64,000 nt of DNA, from positions 741,290 through 805,289 of the forward strand of contig NZ_FNCO01000001.1 of NCBI RefSeq assembly GCF_900100795.1. The letters run 5' to 3'. The number at the start of each line of letters is the position of its first letter. The first letter of the stretch is position 1. This DNA is from Pseudomonas abietaniphila (GTDB lineage: Bacteria > Pseudomonadota > Gammaproteobacteria > Pseudomonadales > Pseudomonadaceae). A program made the translations under genes and the position numbers. The notes beneath the pieces were generated by a model. The model did no database searches and was not told the origin of the DNA. It was given only the letters and a program-made list of their open reading frames with translations. This document shows positions 18,305-27,026 of the stretch, one piece after another.

Positions 18305-19495
18305 TCAATGAATGCTCGACGCCAACTCGAAGATCGGGATGTACATCAGGATCACGATCAAACCGATCAACAGCCCGATGAAGGTCATCAGCAGGGGTTC
18401 GAAAAGGCGCACGAACCACTCGATCCAGCGGCTGATCTCTTCGTCGTAGAAGTCGGCGGTGCGTTCCATCATCTGTTCGAGGTTGCCGGACTGTTCGCCC
18501 GCGCGAAGCATGCGCAACGACACCGGCGTGGAGAGGCTGTTCTGCTCCAGCGCGACCGACAGCGCCTGACCTTCGCGGATGCGTTCGCTGGCCGCATCCA
18601 GACGCAGCTGTGACGCGCTGCCCAGCAGGTTACGGACCATGCCCATGGCCGTGAGGATCGGAATCCCGCCTTGCAGCAGAATGCCCAGCGAACGATAGAA
18701 CCGCGCAAGCTCGTACATGAACACCCGCTGATAGACCGTGGGTATCCGCTCGATGGCGCGGTTGAATCCCAGACGAAAACGGCGCTGACGGACCAGCACC
18801 ACCGAGCCCAGCACGAACGCCACGAAACCGATGGCGAAGTCCATCTGGTGGGCGTGCAGGAACATCCCCGTTTCCATGAGCACCCGCGACAGCCAGGGCA
18901 GGTTGGAGCCCAGTCCTTCGAACACCAGGCTGAAGCGCGGGACCACATACCCCATCAGGAACAGCACTACCGCGCCGCCGACAATCAGCAACAGCATCGG
19001 ATAGACCGAGGCGCTGACGATGCGCTGGCGCACTTCGTCCATGCGTTTGCGGTACGACACGTAACGCCCCAGCGCCTCGCCCACCGCGCCGGTTTTCTCG
19101 CTGGATTGCACCAGCGCCACGTACAGCGTGGGGAACACCGCCGGGAATTGGGTCAGCGCCTGGGAGAACGACTTGCCTTCATACAACAGACGCACCAGCC
19201 CGCAGAGGGTCTTGCGGGCCTGAGGCGCGGTTTCTTTTTCCGCCAGGCTCTCCAGCGCATCGATCAGTGGCAGGCCTGCGTTGAGCAGGGTGGTCAGCTC
19301 CTGGCTGAACAGCACCAGGTTGAAATGTTCAGGTTTGCGAAAGCCTCGAATCACCCAGCGCGATTGGGCGCGGACATTGAGCACGCGCATGCCTTGCGCT
19401 TCCGCCAGGCTTTGCGCATCGATCGAGTTGTCGGCGTCCATCGCCAGGGACAGGACTTCGCCGCGTTTACCCACGGCCTTGATCAGGAATTTCAT
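18305..19495 (-). CDS. gspF: Type II secretion inner-membrane platform protein GspF
   Basis: This 396-residue GspF/PilC-family protein has the two repeated cytoplasmic helical domains (FSQELTTLLNAGLPLIDALE near residue 75; ARFYRSLGILLQGGIPILTAM near 275) and three membrane helices. It anchors the secretion ATPase at the inner membrane. The ATG at 19495 is chosen. A GTG at 19504 is possible, and both lie right at the gspG stop, so the two genes form an operon. The large secretion operon at 33.9-43 kb lacks an F-type protein, so this gene probably completes that machine. Confidence 0.9.
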   Translation of the reverse strand: MKFLIKAVGKRGEVLSLAMDADNSIDAQSLAEAQGMRVLNVRAQSRWVIRGFRKPEHFNLVLFSQELTTLLNAGLPLIDALESLAEKETAPQARKTLCGLVRLLYEGKSFSQALTQFPAVFPTLYVALVQSSEKTGAVGEALGRYVSYRKRMDEVRQRIVSASVYPMLLLIVGGAVVLFLMGYVVPRFSLVFEGLGSNLPWLSRVLMETGMFLHAHQMDFAIGFVAFVLGSVVLVRQRRFRLGFNRAIERIPTVYQRVFMYELARFYRSLGILLQGGIPILTAMGMVRNLLGSASQLRLDAASERIREGQALSVALEQNSLSTPVSLRMLRAGEQSGNLEQMMERTADFYDEEISRWIEWFVRLFEPLLMTFIGLLIGLIVILMYIPIFELASSIH

Positions 19496-19500
19496 GGCCG

Positions 19501-19947
19501 TCACTGCCAACTGGCGACTTCGGCGTCTTCGCCTTCGCCACCGGGCTGACCGTCCTTGCCCATGGACAGCAGGTCGTACTCACCGTTTTCACCGGGATAG
19601 CGATAGACGTAGTTGCGGCCCCAGGGGTCCTGCGGCACGTTTTTCTGCAGATAGGGGCCCGTCCAGCGCGTCTCTTCGGGCGGGGCCGCGACCAGCGCCT
19701 GCAAACCTTGTTCGGAAGAGGGGTAATGACCCACTTCCAGCCGGTAGAGGTCCAGTGCCTTGGACAGGCCTTCTATTTGGGCACGGGCGACTTTGGCCTG
19801 GGAGCGACCCAGCTGGCTGAAGTATTTGGGTGCCACGATGCCGGCCAGCAGACCCAGAACCACCAGGACCACCAGCAATTCGAGCAGGGTGAAGCCGCGC
19901 TGAAAACGTGGGGAAGAAGACGGCGCACAGCGGGTGAAAAGCCCCAT
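19501..19947 (-). CDS. gspG: Type II secretion major pseudopilin GspG
   Basis: This 148-residue prepilin has a class III signal: a basic leader ending RG, cleaved before FTLLELLVVLVVLG. The C-terminal part is typical GspG: YPSSEQGLQALV, then DPWGRNYVYRYPG and LLSMGKDGQPGGEG, the calcium-binding end of the family. A GCGGAGG site precedes the ATG. It is first in a two-gene operon with gspF. A weak -24/-12 element and a TGGGGAA-N3-CCCC palindrome lie upstream, so sigma54 control is possible. No prepilin peptidase gene is in the window. Confidence 0.93.
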   Translation of the reverse strand: MGLFTRCAPSSSPRFQRGFTLLELLVVLVVLGLLAGIVAPKYFSQLGRSQAKVARAQIEGLSKALDLYRLEVGHYPSSEQGLQALVAAPPEETRWTGPYLQKNVPQDPWGRNYVYRYPGENGEYDLLSMGKDGQPGGEGEDAEVASWQ

Positions 19948-19983
19948 GGAAACCTCCGCAAACTGGGTTGTATTGAGGGCTTA

Positions 19984-19999
19984 TGCAATTGCCGTGCGC
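19984..19999 (-). promoter_or_regulatory. Weak candidate sigma54 promoter for gspGF
   Basis: The minus-strand sequence GCGCACGGCAATTGCA keeps the -12 TTGCA and correct spacing of the consensus TGGCACG-N4-TTGCW, but has only one of the two -24 guanines. It is supported mainly by the palindrome 110 bp upstream at 20110. Confidence 0.35.
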
Positions 20000-20068
20000 G
20001 CCGACAGCCGCGGCCTTGAGCTTTTGCGTGCAGCCTTCTGGACCGGGCGTTTGCGGGGGACGCCAGTT

Positions 20069-20084
20069 CGGCACAGCCTTTGCG
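20069..20084 (+). promoter_or_regulatory. Candidate sigma54 promoter for the lytic transglycosylase
   Basis: CGGCACAGCCTTTGCG has the core GGCAC-N5-TTGC with exact spacing, 72 bp before the transglycosylase ATG. The nearest TGGGGAA palindrome lies downstream of it rather than upstream, which lowers confidence. Confidence 0.45.
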
Positions 20085-20109
20085 TTGACCCCCTGCATGG
20101 CACCGCGAG

Positions 20110-20125
20110 TGGGGAATAACCCCCA
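20110..20125. promoter_or_regulatory. Candidate activator site (palindrome 1)
   Basis: TGGGGAATAACCCCCA matches the form TGGGGAA-N3-CCCC seen also at 20892 and 50724. It lies between gspG and the transglycosylase gene, about 110 bp upstream of the gspG candidate promoter. Confidence 0.5.
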
Positions 20126-20155
20126 GTTTTAGCGAGCGTGCCAGAGGAGGCACGG

Positions 20156-20803
20156 ATGGACTTTGAACGTACGTTCAGAGGCGTATTGCTGACGCTGTGC
20201 ATACTGCCGCTGGCCGCTCAGGCCGACGTGTACATCTCGAAGGGACCGGACGGCAACATCATCATTTCCAACGTCAAGCGAGCCGGTCGCAACATTCAGA
20301 GCGTGTTCCACGAACCCGTGTCGCAACCCCCGTTTCAACCTGCCGGCACCGCCTTGGCCGGGACCGACGAAAAAAGCATGACGGCCAGTCAACGTCCCTA
20401 TGCGCAGGAAGTGTCGCAGGCCGCAGCCAGCAATGATCTGCCCGAAGCGTTGCTGCACGCGGTGATCCGCATCGAGTCCGGCTACAACCCCTCGGCACGC
20501 TCGGTGAAAGGGGCGGCGGGGCTGATGCAGTTGATGCCCGACACGGCCCGGGAAATGGGGGTCACCAATGTCTGGGACCCGAGCTCGAACATCCAGGGCG
20601 GCGCGCGTTATCTCAAGCAATTGTTGGTGATGTTCGGCAACGACGTGTCGCTCGCCGTGGCCGCCTATAACGCAGGCCCGGCAGCCGTGAGCAAACGCGG
20701 CAATGTGATCCCGCCCTTCGCCGAAACCCAGCGTTACGTCCCCGACGTACTGCGCGATTACCACCGGCTGTTGGGGGATGCGTCGACCGCTCTGGCCAAT
20801 TGA
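20156..20803 (+). CDS. Lytic transglycosylase (SLT family), exported
   Basis: This 215-residue protein has an N-terminal signal (hydrophobic VLLTLCILPLAAQADV), a short DUF4124-like segment (YISKGPDGNIIISN) and a C-terminal SLT goltype lysozyme domain. The catalytic glutamate is in VIRIESGYNP, followed by KGAAGLMQLMP and NIQGGARYLK. It cleaves peptidoglycan glycan strands. The ATG at 20156 follows a GAGGAGG site. Its place between gspG and the oxidase suggests local wall opening for assembly of the secretion machine, an inference based on the role of such enzymes in other envelope-spanning systems. Confidence 0.88.
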   Translation: MDFERTFRGVLLTLCILPLAAQADVYISKGPDGNIIISNVKRAGRNIQSVFHEPVSQPPFQPAGTALAGTDEKSMTASQRPYAQEVSQAAASNDLPEALLHAVIRIESGYNPSARSVKGAAGLMQLMPDTAREMGVTNVWDPSSNIQGGARYLKQLLVMFGNDVSLAVAAYNAGPAAVSKRGNVIPPFAETQRYVPDVLRDYHRLLGDASTALAN

Positions 20804-20891
20804 GGGCCGATGATTGCGGGCCACTGCGAACGTGGATTCAACGGGGTGGGGCTGGCGGGTGGGAGTCGGGTGGTTCAGGCGGAAAACACGT

Positions 20892-20906
20892 TGGGGAATT
20901 GCCCCA
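20892..20906. promoter_or_regulatory. Candidate activator site (palindrome 2) upstream of the oxidase
   Basis: TGGGGAATTGCCCCA has 5-bp arms around a 5-bp centre. It lies 95 bp upstream of the sigma54 promoter at 21001, a normal distance for an enhancer-binding protein. Confidence 0.65.
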
Positions 20907-21000
20907 CTTCCGGGGACTGGGCGTTGTTCGAAACCGTTGTCATTTCCCCATTTCTTGCATCGCTATTCGCTAACTCGTTGAATTACAGGCAATGATTTTG

Positions 21001-21016
21001 TGGCATGGACGTTGCT
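21001..21016 (+). promoter_or_regulatory. Sigma54 (-24/-12) promoter of the multicopper oxidase operon
   Basis: TGGCATGGACGTTGCT matches the consensus TGGCACG-N4-TTGCW at all but one fixed position, with exact spacing. The predicted transcript would begin about ten bases downstream, leaving a leader of about 45 nt before the ATG at 21071 and excluding any longer reading of the gene. Confidence 0.85.
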
Positions 21017-21070
21017 CAGGGCTGTTATGCGCCGTTAGGTGAGATTTTCCGTTGCGGAGGACCCGTCACG

Positions 21071-24000
21071 ATGAAACCCAATCCATCTCGTCTGCTCAAT
21101 CTCTGTCTGTCGATCGGCGCCTTGTTCGCCGTCGAGGACACCGTCGAAGCCGCCATCCGTTGTGAGCGCAATCTGGTCGCCAACGTCGTGGCGCTCGATC
21201 AACCGCTGATGTACAACCGGCTCGGCGCACAAAACGCCAATGGCATGATCTACGCACTGCGCGGTGATGTGGTCGACGAACACAACGTCCTGCTCAGTCA
21301 GGGCGGTGCTGCAGTGCCCGGCAAGGTGACGTTGCGCCCCGACAAGCGTCCGCGGCCGATGGTGCTGCGGGTGGCGGCGGGGGACTGTCTGACCGTCACC
21401 TTGCAGAACCTCCTGGCGCTGCAAGCCAACCCGAACAGCGAGATGGAAGGGCCGGAGTTGCCGGAAGGTGAAGACGATGCCCAGGCACCGGCTGCCAACA
21501 TGCCGGGCGAATTCGTGGTGAACGACCAGGTCAGCGAGCGCTATGTCGGCTTCTCGGTCAACGGCATGCAGGCGGTCAACAGCATTGCCGACATGTCGTC
21601 CAACGTCGGACGCAACGGCAATTTCCTGTTGGCACCCGGTGCAACACGCTCCTACACCTTGTACGCCGAGCGTGAGGGTGCGTTCAACGCCAACAGCCAG
21701 GCAGCGACGTTTGGGGGAGAAGGCACGTCCGGCAACATGGCCAACGGCTTGTTTGCCCAGGTCGTTGTGGTGCCCAAGGGTGGCCGCATGTACCGCAACA
21801 CCCTGAGTGAAGAGGAGATGCGCCTGGCCAGTGTCGGCCGCGCGCCAACCGGTCAGCCCATCGTCGACTACGAAGCCCGCTACCCGCAGCGTCAGCCTTG
21901 GATCACCGAAGGCAAAGCCGGTCTGCCGATCATCAACATGGTCAACGGCAACGAGATCATCAACAGTGAAACGGACGCCGTTGTCATGGGGCCCAACCCT
22001 GACGGCAGTTTCCCGCCTTCCACCTATCCGCTGGAAAGCATCGGCAAGCGCAACCCGGCCGTGCCCAACCGACTGGAGCCGTTTCGGGACTTTGCCGCCG
22101 TGTTCAACGATGAGTCCGCCGTGACCCAGGCGTTTCCCGGCTATTTTGCCGACCCTGTGTTCGGGCACATGCTTGAACCGACCCGCGACGCGTTCATGAT
22201 CAACTACGGATCAGGCGGTATCGGCGCCGAAGTGATCGCCAACCGCCTGGGCGTCGGGCCGATGCATGACTGCCTGTCATGCGCGTATGAGGAGTTCTTC
22301 CTCAGCTCCCACACCGTGGGGGACATCGGCATGCTGGTGGACGTACCGGCCAACGTCGGCCTTGAACAGATCCTGCCCGGCCAGGTGCCACCCAGGGATG
22401 CGACGGGCATCAAGGCGAGCATGGCGCTGTATCCCTCCGAGCCGTCGAACGTGAACCACAGCTACATCGGCGATCTGGTGAAGATCCGCAACACGCACAA
22501 CGGCAAGGAACAGCACATCTTCCACTTGCATGGGCATCAGTGGCTGTTCAACCCCAACGACGACAACTCCGATTACATGGATGCCCAAGGCATCGGTCCG
22601 GGCGTCGGCTATACCTATGAAATCGCCAATGGCGGTTCGGGCAACCGCAACCGGGTGTCGGGCGATGCAATTTACCACTGTCACTTCTATCCGCACTTTG
22701 CCCAAGGCATGTGGACCATGTGGCGCATCCATGACGTATTCGAAGAAGGAACCCGGCTTGAGGTGTCTCAGGCCAGTAACGACGGGTTCCACACCACTCC
22801 GTTTGCCCTGCGCAGCGGTAAACCGGCTGCGGGTGCCCGCGCATTGCCGGACGGTGAAATCGTAGCGGGCACACCAATACCCGCCATCGTACCGCTGCCG
22901 GGCAAGGCGATGGCCCCCATGCCTGGCAAGGTCGCTGTGGTGCCCAAGCTCGGTGAGCTGGTGGCCGCCAATGATGATGACAATGACGATGACGATGATG
23001 ATCAGGGCGGCGGCGACGCCAGTCACTCGGGTGAGGGCGGTCAGGCAGTCATTGGCTCGGTGGCGCTGGTCGACCGCAGCGAAGCCAACCGCAACGCCGA
23101 CGGTTCATTGAAAAACCCGGGATATCCGTTCTGGATCGGCGGCATGGAAAGCACCGTAGGACAACGCCCACCGACCCCACCCCTGGACATGCTCGACAGC
23201 GCCAAGGCCCAGGCCCTGCGCGACAGCGGCAATGCCCTGTGGGCCAATCTCGATCCATTGCAATCGGCCGGCTGGGACGGCGGCTTGCCACGCCACGCGC
23301 TCGATGGCGTCGCGGCGGGCGGGGAAGCCGAAACGGTGACCACCGCTACCGATTTGTCGAAGGTGGTTCACAAGGCCAAGGCCGTGTTCATGCCGGAAGA
23401 GGGCACGGACGTGGAGCAGGCCGCCATGCTGTTCCATTCCAAACCGGATCACCCCAGCTTCGCCTTGCTGCCTGGCAAGCAAGTGGTCGCCAAGGCATTT
23501 CGCACCAATGGCGCCTTGCCGGTGGCGGGCGCGCCGTTCTACGAACCCTGCATGGACGATCGGGGCAAGCGCCTGACGTCGATGGCGGGCAACGGCATGT
23601 TCAACAGCGGCGAGACGGGCAACGGCATGTCGTTCACCGGTTCTTCGCAGTACAGCGCCGATCACCCGCGTATCTATAAAGCGGCGAACCTGCAATTCGA
23701 CGCGGTGTACAACAAGGTCGGCTATCACTTCCCGCAAGCACGCATCCTGGCGCTCTGGGAGGACGTGTGGCCGGTCATCAACAAGCAACGTCCGCCGGAA
23801 CCGCTGGTGATGCGCATCAACACCTTTGATTGCGTGATGTATCAGCAGACCAACCTGATCCCCAATTACTACGAGCTGGACGATTACCAGGTGCGCACGC
23901 CGACCGACGTGATCGGCCAGCACATTCACCTGCCTAAATGGGACCTGACGGCCGCCGACGGTTCGGCCAACGGCTGGAACTACGAAGACGGGCTGCTTTC

Positions 24001-26920
24001 ACCGGCGACGGTGGTGGAACGGGTGCATGCCATTCGTGCCTTTAACAACTGCACCGAAGCGGACGCCCGCGATGGCACCCCGGCGTGTCCGAAAGCCAAG
24101 GCGCACCCGTATTTCGGGCAGTACGGCCGGGCGGACTGGATGGGCGCCCGCACCGCCATGCAGCGCTGGTTCGCTGACCCGGTGGTCAACACCCGGGGTA
24201 TCGACCGAGGCCTGGGCACCATCTTTACCCACGACCACCTCGGCCCATCGACCCACCAGCAGTTGGGTCTGTATGCCACGGTGCTGGCCGAACCGGCCGG
24301 TTCCACCTGGTTCCATGCCGAGACAGGCGAACCTCTGTACAGCGGTGCGCGGCAGGACGGCGGTCCGACGTCGTGGCAAGCGGTGGTTTCCACCGGCGAT
24401 CTGGATGGCGACGGCAAGAACGACAGCTTCCGTGAGTTCTTCCTCGAGTACAGCGACTTTGTGCATGCCTATGAAGCCGGGGTGTATGTCGGGGCAGGGC
24501 CAAACGGCGTGCCGAACGGCAACGCTTACCCTGCCACCGCCAACAGCTTCCGCTACGCGATCAACCCGCCAGGACGCAAGGCAGCGGCCAATCTGCTGGA
24601 TTCGGTGCTGGAAGTTGGCAGCGGCGAGCTGGAAGGCTGTCCGACCCGGCCCTGCCCGCAGGCCATTTCCGTGGACGACCCTGGCATCTTCGTCGTCAAC
24701 TACCGTCACGAGCCTGTGGGGCTGAGGGTCTATGACCCGAACCGCACGGCCCCGGATGGAAAGCCGGGCATGCAGGCCAATGGTCTGGCCGGGGACCTGG
24801 CGTACGCCTTGCAGACCCGCACCGACAGGGCGATTCCTGCGCTGAACCTGGCACCGAGTGCGATTACGTCGGCGACCGGCCCTACCGGCGGCATCACGCA
24901 GTTCCCGCCACACATCAACCGTGGCGGCGACATGCCGGGCGATCCGTTTACGCCAATGCTGCGTACGTACACCGGTGACAATGTGCGCTTGCGTTTGCAC
25001 GCCGGTGGTCACGAGGAAGAACACAACGTGACCCTGCACGGCGTGAAGTGGCTGCATTCAGGCAGTGGGTTCGGCAACAGCTCCAACTCGGGGTGGAAGT
25101 CGTCGCAGATGGTCGGCATCTCCGAGCAGATGGGCTTCAACGCACCGGTCGCGACGATCTCCAGCGCGGCCAGCGACACCGGCGACTACCTGTATTCGAT
25201 GGACGCTTCGCTTGAAGGCTACTGGAACGGCATGTGGGGCATCATGCGCAACTACGGGTCGCAGCGCAGTGATCTGTTCGCGTTGCCGAACAACCCCAAA
25301 CCGGTCATTGCGCGCAACACCGTGGCGTTCGACGGTATCTGCCCACGCTACACCACCAATGCCAATGGTATCGGCACACGTCCGACGGTACAGCGCAACT
25401 TCGAAGTGGTGGTCGCACTGGCCAACGACATCCTCGGCAATCCGCTGAACCTGACCCTCGGCGACGCCGCAGGGCAGGGCCAGCACGTCGGCGCGCCGCT
25501 CAATCCGGCGGGCGGTACGCTGGTCTACAACAAGCGTGCGGTAACCATTCCACAGGCGACGGTCACGGACCCTGAGGACGGCGTGACCTTCACCATCGGC
25601 GGTCAAGCCGGGCCGTTGCACGATCCGACCGCGATCCTGTACGTGCGCAAGGCCGATCTCGACCCGATCACGGGCAAGCTCAAGGCCGGCGTACCGATCG
25701 AGCCGCTGATGTTGCGAGCCGGTGCGGGTGACTGCATCAACGTGACCCTGGAAAACCGACTGCCAACGGCCATGCCCGACCTGCCGAACTACGCCGTCAT
25801 GGCCGGTACCGTCAAACGTGACCGCAACAGTGCGCAGGGTTCGACGACCTTCAATAACAACCTGATGCGTCCATCGAGCCACGTGGGCATGCACACGCAG
25901 TTGCTGGCTTACGACATCACCAAGTCGGACGGTTTCAACGTCGGCCTCAACCCCGTGCAAACCATTGCACCTCGGGCAGGCACATCGGGCGCCTGGCCAA
26001 CCCGCACCTATCAGTACTACGCGGGGCATCTGGAGCGTGAAGGCAAACCGGTGTCGCAACTGGGGCGCGCCGTGGACAACATCAACACCACGCCCATCGA
26101 GTTCGGCGGTTTCAACCTGACGTCGGCGGACATGATCAAGCAACCGCAGAAAGGGCTGGCAGGCGCCATGGCAATCATGCCGCTGGGTGCGACCTGGACC
26201 GAGGACACCAAATCCCGGGCCAATGCCACGGTCAGCGTCAGCGGGCAGACCGCCTACCGGGACTTCATGCTGGTCATGCAGAAGTCGCTGAACATGCGCT
26301 GGGGCAATGGACGGCCCGTGGAGAACCTGGCCGCCGAAGGCAATGGCGTGCCGGCTGATCCGCAGGACAACTCCGGCATGGCCATCAACTATCGGACCGA
26401 GCCGCTGTGGTACCGGTTTGGGCTGTCCCCGGATGCACCGTTCGGCCACGCCGACGGCCATGGGTTTGCCGATGTACCGAATGCGCACATGGCCTACAGC
26501 AATGCATTGGTCGGCGGCGATCCGCAAACACCGGTCCTGTACGTCAAACCGGGGCAGCCGTTCCGTACGCACCTGACGGTGCCGGGCGGCGGCAGTCGCG
26601 GCACGACCTTCCAGCTGGACGGTCACGTCTGGGCGATGCATCCGTTCCAGGCCGAGAAGTCCGACATCGGCGGCTACCCGATGGGGGCGTCGGGCGTGGG
26701 CTCGGTGCGGTTCGCCTACAACCCGATGTCGTTGTACATCGGCGCACAGGAGAGCCTCCTGCCCGCCGCGCACTTCAACCTCATGTTCCCGAGTGCCGGG
26801 GGCGCGAACGCCGTGCCGGGGGATTACCTGTTCCGTGACTATGCCGGGTTCGGCAACGTTTCGGGGCTGTGGGGCATTCTCCGGGTGACCAACGATCCAG
26901 AACCCGCTGCGGCGCCCTAG
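21071..26920 (+). CDS. Giant multicopper oxidase, MnxG/McoA/MofA-type manganese oxidase
   Basis: This 1949-residue exported protein is far longer than ordinary laccases. Copper-site motifs are spread along it: HIFHLHGHQW (482-491), HCHFYPHFAQGMW (536-548), THDHLGPSTHQQLGLY (1053-1068), HEEEHNVTLHGVKW (1314-1327) and GHVWAMHPF (from 1851). This layout is that of the large Mn(II)-oxidizing oxidases of Pseudomonas and Leptothrix, which oxidize Mn(II) to Mn(IV) oxide outside the cell. An Asp-rich tract lies at residues 634-645. The ATG follows a GCGGAGG site; the upstream in-frame start at 21005 lies inside the sigma54 promoter. The genes after it (SCO chaperones, cytochrome, parvulin) fit copper loading, folding and electron transfer. 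I cannot say whether it is closer to MnxG or McoA. Confidence 0.88.
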   Translation: MKPNPSRLLNLCLSIGALFAVEDTVEAAIRCERNLVANVVALDQPLMYNRLGAQNANGMIYALRGDVVDEHNVLLSQGGAAVPGKVTLRPDKRPRPMVLRVAAGDCLTVTLQNLLALQANPNSEMEGPELPEGEDDAQAPAANMPGEFVVNDQVSERYVGFSVNGMQAVNSIADMSSNVGRNGNFLLAPGATRSYTLYAEREGAFNANSQAATFGGEGTSGNMANGLFAQVVVVPKGGRMYRNTLSEEEMRLASVGRAPTGQPIVDYEARYPQRQPWITEGKAGLPIINMVNGNEIINSETDAVVMGPNPDGSFPPSTYPLESIGKRNPAVPNRLEPFRDFAAVFNDESAVTQAFPGYFADPVFGHMLEPTRDAFMINYGSGGIGAEVIANRLGVGPMHDCLSCAYEEFFLSSHTVGDIGMLVDVPANVGLEQILPGQVPPRDATGIKASMALYPSEPSNVNHSYIGDLVKIRNTHNGKEQHIFHLHGHQWLFNPNDDNSDYMDAQGIGPGVGYTYEIANGGSGNRNRVSGDAIYHCHFYPHFAQGMWTMWRIHDVFEEGTRLEVSQASNDGFHTTPFALRSGKPAAGARALPDGEIVAGTPIPAIVPLPGKAMAPMPGKVAVVPKLGELVAANDDDNDDDDDDQGGGDASHSGEGGQAVIGSVALVDRSEANRNADGSLKNPGYPFWIGGMESTVGQRPPTPPLDMLDSAKAQALRDSGNALWANLDPLQSAGWDGGLPRHALDGVAAGGEAETVTTATDLSKVVHKAKAVFMPEEGTDVEQAAMLFHSKPDHPSFALLPGKQVVAKAFRTNGALPVAGAPFYEPCMDDRGKRLTSMAGNGMFNSGETGNGMSFTGSSQYSADHPRIYKAANLQFDAVYNKVGYHFPQARILALWEDVWPVINKQRPPEPLVMRINTFDCVMYQQTNLIPNYYELDDYQVRTPTDVIGQHIHLPKWDLTAADGSANGWNYEDGLLSPATVVERVHAIRAFNNCTEADARDGTPACPKAKAHPYFGQYGRADWMGARTAMQRWFADPVVNTRGIDRGLGTIFTHDHLGPSTHQQLGLYATVLAEPAGSTWFHAETGEPLYSGARQDGGPTSWQAVVSTGDLDGDGKNDSFREFFLEYSDFVHAYEAGVYVGAGPNGVPNGNAYPATANSFRYAINPPGRKAAANLLDSVLEVGSGELEGCPTRPCPQAISVDDPGIFVVNYRHEPVGLRVYDPNRTAPDGKPGMQANGLAGDLAYALQTRTDRAIPALNLAPSAITSATGPTGGITQFPPHINRGGDMPGDPFTPMLRTYTGDNVRLRLHAGGHEEEHNVTLHGVKWLHSGSGFGNSSNSGWKSSQMVGISEQMGFNAPVATISSAASDTGDYLYSMDASLEGYWNGMWGIMRNYGSQRSDLFALPNNPKPVIARNTVAFDGICPRYTTNANGIGTRPTVQRNFEVVVALANDILGNPLNLTLGDAAGQGQHVGAPLNPAGGTLVYNKRAVTIPQATVTDPEDGVTFTIGGQAGPLHDPTAILYVRKADLDPITGKLKAGVPIEPLMLRAGAGDCINVTLENRLPTAMPDLPNYAVMAGTVKRDRNSAQGSTTFNNNLMRPSSHVGMHTQLLAYDITKSDGFNVGLNPVQTIAPRAGTSGAWPTRTYQYYAGHLEREGKPVSQLGRAVDNINTTPIEFGGFNLTSADMIKQPQKGLAGAMAIMPLGATWTEDTKSRANATVSVSGQTAYRDFMLVMQKSLNMRWGNGRPVENLAAEGNGVPADPQDNSGMAINYRTEPLWYRFGLSPDAPFGHADGHGFADVPNAHMAYSNALVGGDPQTPVLYVKPGQPFRTHLTVPGGGSRGTTFQLDGHVWAMHPFQAEKSDIGGYPMGASGVGSVRFAYNPMSLYIGAQESLLPAAHFNLMFPSAGGANAVPGDYLFRDYAGFGNVSGLWGILRVTNDPEPAAAP

Positions 26921-27026
26921 CGCCCGGCTTGCGAACCAGCCGCCCGCGCGCCCAAGAACAATCGGCGCGGGTCAGACACAACTCATCGGAGCGGCGCACT
27001 GGCGCCCGCTCCACAGGGGGTGCAGC

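Noticed and set aside
20810..20995. 61-residue open frame before the oxidase gene
   Set aside because: It overlaps the activator palindrome and promoter region, has no ribosome site and shows no recognisable sequence.
25058..26773. 571-residue open frame antisense to the multicopper oxidase (and similar long antisense frames at 4097-5038, 8751-9530, 33909-35402, 38218-39474)
   Set aside because: These are opposite-strand shadows of clearly coding high-GC genes. Their products are Arg/His/Gln-rich without family motifs.
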